A stretch of 13,942 bases of DNA, taken from positions 1 through 13,942 of the forward strand of contig JALLPB010002304.1 in the NCBI GenBank assembly GCA_036939975.1, written 5' to 3'. The notes under the pieces were generated by a model. It had not been told where the DNA came from, ran no database searches, and saw nothing but the letters and a program-made list of their open reading frames with translations. Positions within the stretch are counted from its first letter, which is position 1, and the number at the start of each line of letters is the position of its first letter. The position numbers were made by a program, and so were the translations under genes. Below, in pieces: positions 9,109-13,942 of the stretch. The DNA is from Cyclostephanos tholiformis (lineage: Eukaryota; Bacillariophyta; Thalassiosirophyceae; Thalassiosirales; Thalassiosiraceae).

Positions 9109-10016
9109 ATTTCAACATGATCATCAGTGTTATCCTCTGACGCTTTTATCGACATATCGCCGTGATTAAAAGCTGGATAGCAGTCATTGATGATGAAATA
9201 TGCGATCATGCAAACATACACTCCACAATCAGTTCCTAATAAAACACGGTGATTGATATTTGCCAATCAAAGTTAAAATAAGAATAGAGAGCGGAGTTGT
9301 GACACCATTGCTCCATGGAGCGAATTCTCTCACCATTTCTCTGTCTTGGAGTTTCACTTGAGCAGTCCTTGATGACCCAGTCACAATCATTTAGCTCATC
9401 GCCACCAGTTACTGCCTTGTACTCGTCCTTCAAATACTGCATGACTCCATTTCTCACATTATTATGGAATTCATTGCCATCGGGAAATGAGTCATAATAC
9501 CGAATGCACTTATGTTCCACGAACACCACTGCTAATGTCCAATGCGTATCTCTGATGTTTATGGGAAATAGTATGTACCTCAAATTGAATATGCTTCCTC
9601 CCGGTACGTTCTTTGACCACCGAGCCACCCTTGTAAAGTCATACTTGTCACGTTCGTTTGGATCTGTCAACATTTCGCCAAACAACATTCTCACAAAATA
9701 TGAACTATATGCATAGGATCGTTCACGTCCGCCATTCAAGTCACATAACATAACGTCCAAGTTATCGAGACAGATTTTGAAGAAGAAATTCACTACCTCG
9801 TCATTCAGCCAACAATTGGGGGAAAGTCTGTTCATGCTCTCGTGACTGATTTGGTGTTTCCCATCGATAACAGCAATCTCAGTCACCGACAAATCTGATG
9901 CTCTATCCAATATTCCATTCACGAGATCATTTTCCTCTGGTGTACGATCACTCAAGATGGAGTCTAGTAACATTACCGCATCTTCTTCCCGGTGATACAG
10001 AAGAACAGTCAACCTT
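9109..10016 (-). pseudogene. Ulp1/SENP-like (C48) SUMO-protease domain of the transposon protein
   Basis: The domain contains CWLNDEVVNFF and DTHWTLAVVFV (His codon 9542-9544), followed by YYDSFPDG (Asp codon 9491-9493) and TPRQRNG (Gln codon 9341-9343). After a 98-bp intron (9333-9236), TDCGVYVC supplies the nucleophile Cys (codon 9225-9227). All four catalytic residues of the C48 fold are therefore present. Without the intron the reading runs into QWCHNSALYS, which looks like a lost active site but is intronic. The end of the domain shifts frame at 9144-9147; the next frame continues KRQRITLMIMLKCC, the expected C-terminal helix of this family. In plant MULEs, Ulp1 domains travel with the transposase; their role there is not settled. 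Confidence 0.82.
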
Positions 10017-10084
10017 TCCAATCTAGATTTCTCTTCTTTTTCATTCGCATGTTCTGATGTAGTATCCAACGGACCTGTTTCCAC

Positions 10085-10490
10085 TTGTGTATCCTCTTCC
10101 TGTTTTGATTGCTTCCCGTTGCTGCCACACTTCCTACATAAGCCTATGTTGTCTACCTCAATAAATTGCATCATGGTCAATGTACGGAAGTGAACAAACT
10201 CATCCGACCAACAGTCCCAGATTGGTTTTCCATTCTTGCAGGTCACATTGCACATCCATGTCACATCAATAGTCGGATCATTTGCCAGATGATTCATCCA
10301 CAACAATCATGCATCGGAGTAATTGCCGCATTCAATGAGAGTGAGTGTTTTGTTCAGGTGACCTCTTTCTCTTATGAAGTAGGTAAGCATTTCATTGTAG
10401 TATTTTCGAATAAGAAATAGAGCCATAAGGACAGTGTCAACCGAGCATGTATTTGTTGCTTCAATTGAAATGTTTTCAAAGGAAGATACT
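10085..10490 (-). pseudogene. N-terminal half of a USP-like cysteine protease domain (Cys box)
   Basis: After the transposase core and basic linker comes ENISIEATNTCSVDTVLMAL, with the candidate nucleophile Cys at 10445-10447. It resembles the NTC-x-x-x-x-hydrophobic Cys box of USP (C19) or USPL1 (C98) enzymes. About 100 residues later is CRKC (10130-10141), which could be half of the zinc knuckle of a USP fold. An in-frame TGA (10307-10309) cuts this half, probably from an Arg CGA or Trp TGG codon. The assignment is an inference from motif pairing with the His box at 8672-8674 and is less secure than the Ulp1 call. Confidence 0.5.
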
Positions 10491-10603
10491 CGCTTCACAA
10501 ATCCAAAAGGAATGAAATACGCCTTAACATTGTTGTTGGGTTCCAGTGGTGCATCCTTTGATAGGTCCGGTGGTCTGCCATCTGAGGGAAAATATTCAGT
10601 CAA

Positions 10604-12864
10604 CTTCCTTCTTTTCTGCTTTCTCTTGTTGTCTCTCTCATCTGGCGATGTTCTTTTTCGGTATCGTGTGTATTTCCCCTCAACACTGTCATCGTAATCT
10701 TCCTGGACAAGTTTGGAGAACATTACTAGATGGTGGAAAGCCCCTGTAAAGCTTGGCTTAGATGATCCATAGGTTTTTTTAATCCAACCTCCTATCCCCT
10801 CTTGACCGTTGGTGTCATATCCAACACCAGTAATGCATTCATCCGCCAAGGAACGAAAGATCAGAGGACCACGACCATTGTCTAAATGCCATTTGATCCA
10901 GTGTTCAGTGGAAGGAAACTCTGATCGGATCATATCAATTGTGGAATCGAACTCTTCTTTTGAGATGATCACTGTTCTTTGCATTAATTTATTAATCAAC
11001 GCTTGAAATCTGTCTTGACTACATACTTTGACATACCGATGGTTTCTCTTAATCTTCCACTGTTGCTCTGAAATGCACCTGGAATAAAAATATAAATAAG
11101 ATAATGTTAGACAACCATCACACATGTTGTAGGGGCTCCAATTTACATAATGGTGGCTCGTTCAACTGAAGAGATATGTGAACACAAACAAGGGCTACGC
11201 AAGCCTCACACAAAAAAATGTCCCATCTCCAGCACAGGCCGAGATACATTGATCTAACCGTCCAAAGAACCAACCAGAAATCCACTAATGTTGAACTCTG
11301 AAAACAAACCGGGAAAGTATTTTCTTACCTCGCAGAACCTATAGGTCTGTTGCATGAGCTTATCGACATCGATCGTTTCACGACCCAAAGAAGTTGCCAA
11401 ATCAATTAGAGATGTTTTGAATCCAGCCTGTTCCGCAGCAGAAAAGTCACTAATGTTCCCAGGGAACCTATCAAGAAATTGCTCAAATGTTTGACATTCC
11501 ATCGATTTGAAAAGGTGATCGAAATGAATTTTGTAATCATTGGTAGTTCGAGACCTTGTCAATGACACTAAAACTGGCACATGACGACTGATAGTATCAC
11601 AATGCACAGAGGTGACATGTGCATTCCACTTAAAGTCGGTGGACGCCTGTGATATCCAACCTTCAATGGTGTCCGTCTGAAATGCATAAAATTCGTTATT
11701 TTGGACAATTTTCTTCATAGCTGGAAATTGAATCACAATGACACCCTGAATTAAATCACACATGTGAATGAAGTCCATACCCATTTCTTTTTGCATGGAT
11801 AGAATCCCGTCGATATCAATCAACCTGGATGAAGACTTTAACTTGGACATGAAGTACGACAGCCGACCAAGATGACCAAGAGAAAGATGGATGGACCGAG
11901 CTGATTCTCTGGTCGGTGTCCCCATCATCACTTGTAATGGCTTTGCTTCACTGTTGACATTGACAATGTCCTGCAAGCGTTGGCATGCTTTCTTTGAAGT
12001 CTTAAGCTCGTGGGGACGGGGATGGCAATGACTGCCCTTTTGATTGATTTCAGTAGAAGATGATGAGCGAATCAGAGTACATTTAACATCACAAGGTACG
12101 TGAGTAAGTTGCAATTTGTGAATAAAACAAATTCCACTGCCACGAGGTTTTGGTACGGAAGTCTTTTTTCTATCATGATTTGGAAGTGTTGCATTACTGA
12201 TGTGCTTGCACCCATCCATCGGGCATATAAAAACACCAAGACAATGGAGATAAGTAGTGTTCTTGCGGTGACTGTAGGGAACCCATGACCATGACGGTTT
12301 AAAAGATAGATCATGAACTGTATAGACGCAGGTATCTTGAGGAAACCGATCCGAATCATCTTGATCGAATAGTCCCTCGGAAGTAAGAGGATCACCAACA
12401 CAAGAAAAAAAGGATGATGTTTCAAATCCATTTAAAGAGATGCTCCCGTGGACGGACGTCATCATAACACTTGCGTCGTTTGTGGCCGGTTCTTGAGACG
12501 AGGGATGGTGTGTTGGAGAATCTGGTTGCTGGGTAGATTTCTCCTCAAAAATCTTGGTTGTTGAAGATGATTGCTTTGTGCTTGCCCCCCCCATGTTTGC
12601 AGTTGTTGGTTGAGTGGGAGGCGTTGTTGTTGATGAACCAGGATGGTGTTGCGTGGACTTCTCCTGGCAGCTCACACTTCCACTTCCAGACATGTCATCC
12701 TCTGAGATGGGAGAATCTGAAGGTGGAACGTAACGAAATTCAAACCCAGTGATTTGACGCATGAATCTTGATATTACTTCAGGATCGCAGACGGTTTGAT
12801 TACTTGATGATAACCTCAATAGCCCTATAAGTAATTGGTGAATTGAAAAGGAATTTTGTGACAT
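10604..12864 (-). pseudogene. MULE transposase portion: zinc finger plus DDE core
   Basis: ATG 12864 opens a 512-codon exon. Residues 1-180 are Ser/Thr-rich. Residues 208-285 carry C214-x4-C219, C246, H249, C258, C262 and an HCHPRP motif (H279, H281), the pattern of FLYWCH/WRKY-GCM1 DNA-binding fingers found in MULE transposases. The core has FYAFQTDTIEGW (D398), a VPVLVSLTRSRTTNDYKIHF strand, and ISDFSAAEQAGF (D473). CEVH (C511), completed across the 250-bp intron, gives the CxxH signature. Exon 2 holds the third acidic residue in YDTNGQEGIGGW (Glu codon 10799-10801) and then SSKPSFTGAFHHL and a KRKQKRRK basic run (10604-10627). The family assignment rests on motif order and spacing. The frame breaks right after CEVHF; an in-frame acceptor a few bases downstream would avoid the break but would delete the conserved His. 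Confidence 0.75.
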
Positions 12865-13179
12865 GGTTGCAGTCCTTGGCAGCCTCTAGTTGTAATCCTC
12901 TCAATTTCAACTCCCAAAAGCCTAAAAATAAAATGCAAGGGATTCCCCCCTCCCTTACAAAGCTGCTATTTTTCTGATGATAATGGAACGTTCGATGAAT
13001 ATGCCAATGCCTTTGATGGGGTGGGGGTGGGGGATGGGGGGGGAGGAGTCATTCAATACGTTTCATCTTCGGACTGTTATACCGCCACTATTGTTGTGGC
13101 GCAGCACACCTGTGTATTTTCATTTTTTTGGAACCCCATCGCATTCCAGGGGAGGGTCATTAAAGGTCATATGCCAGAA
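12865..13179 (-). promoter_or_regulatory. Transposase upstream region with G-quadruplex-type tract
   Basis: This stretch lies between the transposase ATG and the right terminal repeats and should hold its promoter. I see no gene. The plus strand at 13018-13043 contains four runs of 4-8 G separated by 1-2 bases (GGGG T GGGGG T GGGGG AT GGGGGGGG), a very strong quadruplex motif about 155-180 bp upstream of the start codon. It is C-rich on the coding strand. Confidence 0.55.
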
Positions 13180-13236
13180 ATACTACTGAATACTACTATG
13201 ACCGAAATACTACTATGACCAAAATACTACTTTTTT
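13180..13236 (+). repeat. 17-bp subterminal tandem repeat at the right end
   Basis: ATACTACTATGACC(G/A)AA occurs at 13190-13206 and 13207-13223. A shortened copy precedes it (13180-13189), and the transposon tip (13224-13236) begins with the same ATACTACT. The related CGGTCATAG occurs near the left end around 7593-7601, as expected for subterminal transposase-binding motifs. Confidence 0.8.
13203..13235 (-). repeat. Right terminal inverted repeat of the transposon
   Basis: Read on the minus strand from 13235 inward, it gives AAAAAGTAGTATTTTGGT, then CAT, then AGTAGTATTTCG, the counterpart of 7434-7463. It overlaps the 17-bp tandem array at this end. Confidence 0.8.
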
Positions 13237-13942
13237 GTGTTTACCGGCTGGGAGATAGGTATTCTCGTGTTGTATGAATCCAGTTGTATTGATTCCTACG
13301 CTAACTCTACAGGAAACACCCTTAACTGGAAATGTCTTCACCTCTTTTCTAATTTTTGGACTCACTGGTCAGTTCAGCTCTTGTTTTGTCTGTTCACCAA
13401 CTCACTCCCGCGATGAATTAGTGCTGAGCTGTTTCATCAAAATCTTTGACTAAAACTTTTCTGCGTATGTAGGGTTGTACTGGTGAAAAATCGCTGGAAA
13501 TTTGCTGTGCTGAATTCAATATTTGCAATTTTAGTCCAGCCCAAAACCATCGTACCCCTCCCCCTCGACATCCTTTCCCCATCCCCTTTGATTGTTGAGT
13601 GTTCACTGTAACCGTCGTCTGTTGTCCATCATTCATCTTTGTTGTCGTCAGCCTTTGTAGTTGTTCATCGTCATGGTTGTCTGCCATCATTGTCATCCAT
13701 CTTCTGTCGCTGCCGCCACTGGCACAGCCATCGTTGCACATGCCGCTGCTATCATCACCGTGCCATTATCGCCAATGTTTCCCTTGTCTTAGTTCATTGT
13801 CTGTGTCCTCTTCCATTGTTGTTTCGCCGCCGCTGTCACCGCTCCAGTCAGATGATCGGGTATGGTGGAACTAGTACTTTTTGCTTTTACCGTAAAAACC
13901 GGGGATTAAGGGACGGCTAATGTTCCAGGATGTGACAGCTAA
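13237..13942. other. Flank beyond the transposon, no gene recognised
   Basis: About 700 bp with several short open frames (for example 13418-13741 minus, 13599-13874 plus) that lack recognisable domains. The latter is TCATCG/CCATC-rich low-complexity sequence. If the transposon inserted next to the RecQ start, this stretch may contain the promoter the helicase had before insertion. Confidence 0.45.

Larger units (their letters stand above)
7867..12864 (-). pseudogene. MULE transposase fused to Ulp1 and USP-like protease domains, with disablements
   Basis: The model has four exons on the minus strand: 12864-11329, 11078-9334, 9235-8572 and 8483-7867, with introns of 250, 98 and 88 bp (GTAAGA, GTGAGA and GTGGGA donors). 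The inferred order is FLYWCH/WRKY-GCM1-type zinc finger, MULE DDE transposase core, basic linker, USP-like Cys box, Ulp1 (C48) protease, USP-like His box, then a basic tail with a CxxC/HxxH motif, about 1.5 thousand residues in all. Three defects interrupt it: a +1 shift at about 11054-11060 just after CEVHF, a TGA at 10307-10309 with the same frame open on both sides, and a +1 shift in the A4 run (plus-strand T4, 9144-9147) at the end of Ulp1. Exon lengths fit the splice phases only if one extra base is counted in each of exons 2 and 3. Assembly errors could mimic the shifts. The conserved domains imply recent activity. Confidence 0.75.
7434..13235 (-). mobile_element. Mutator-like (MULE) DNA transposon, about 5.8 kb, probably decayed
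   Basis: The element is delimited by a perfect 18-bp inverted repeat, AAAAAGTAGTATTTTGGT at 7434-7451 and its reverse complement at 13218-13235. With a 3-bp gap the similarity runs on through AGTAGTATTTCG, giving imperfect ends of roughly 35-40 bp. Weaker similarity outside (GGGCAATACG against GGTAAACAC) means the true tips could lie about 10 bp further out. Subterminal repeats of the same ATACTACT motif sit inside each end. Between the ends lies one long minus-strand gene for a MULE-type transposase with protease domains. I could not find a target-site duplication, so the boundaries are approximate. MULEs carrying Ulp1 proteases are known from plants (Kaonashi elements); the precise family here is not identified. 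Confidence 0.75.

Noticed and set aside
9236..9333. Apparent loss of the Ulp1 catalytic Cys, with a QWCHNSALYS-like ending
   Set aside because: This stretch is a GT-AG intron. Splicing 9334 to 9235 gives NGTDCGVYVC, so the active site is intact.
7405..13260. Target-site duplication flanking the transposon
   Set aside because: I compared the bases outside both ends at several possible tip positions and found no convincing 8-11 bp direct repeat.
13418..13741. Minus-strand 107-codon frame, Gln/Thr-rich then IRRKVLVKDFDE
   Set aside because: No recognised family and no splice or context support; it may be repeat-derived, but I cannot show it.
13599..13920. Plus-strand hydrophobic, Ser/Cys-rich open frames
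   Set aside because: Low-complexity pyrimidine-rich DNA with two overlapping frames of similar length and no conserved motif.
1..13942. tRNA, rRNA or CRISPR-type arrays
   Set aside because: No cloverleaf, rRNA core or regularly spaced repeat array was seen; the only arrays are the transposon subterminal repeats and the CCCTAA units.

Overview
The window is eukaryotic nuclear DNA. All three long genes are interrupted by short spliceosomal introns of about 65-250 bp (GT-AG, plus one GC-AG), and the exon frames and phases close exactly when joined. Compact genes, tiny exons, low-complexity Gly/Asn/Asp-rich stretches and the protein families suggest a unicellular alga or other stramenopile. A diatom is my best guess, but the sequence alone does not prove it.

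Layout. (1) Plus strand, 260-2474: a seven-exon gene for a 581-residue protein with five membrane helices and the topology of the tweety/prominin-like family. (2) A 323-bp spacer between converging genes. (3) Minus strand, 7377 down to 2798: a seven-exon RecQ/BLM-type DNA helicase of 1347 residues, with a disordered N-terminal half, a GRF zinc finger, both RecA-like lobes, the RecQ zinc cluster, the winged helix and an HRDC domain. Two of its exons are only 22 and 28 nt long. (4) 7434-13235: a DNA transposon of about 5.8 kb bounded by inverted AAAAAGTAGTATTTTGGT ends with subterminal repeats. It carries one long minus-strand gene (12864 down to 7867, four exons). That gene encodes a Mutator-like (MULE) transposase followed by a Ulp1/C48 cysteine protease. 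What looks like a second, USP-like cysteine protease domain is split around the Ulp1 domain, and a C-terminal zinc-finger-like tail follows. This copy appears broken by two +1 frameshifts and one in-frame TGA. (5) 13237-13942: flanking DNA with no gene I can support.

How they relate. The RecQ helicase is a host genome-maintenance gene. The transposon ends only 56 bp upstream of the RecQ start codon and its gene has the same orientation, so the element has probably replaced or pushed away the helicase promoter. The two-protease transposase is the most unusual thing in the window. The combination of GRF finger and RecQ helicase, the micro-exons, the GC-AG intron and a degenerate telomere-like repeat inside the transposon are secondary points of interest.
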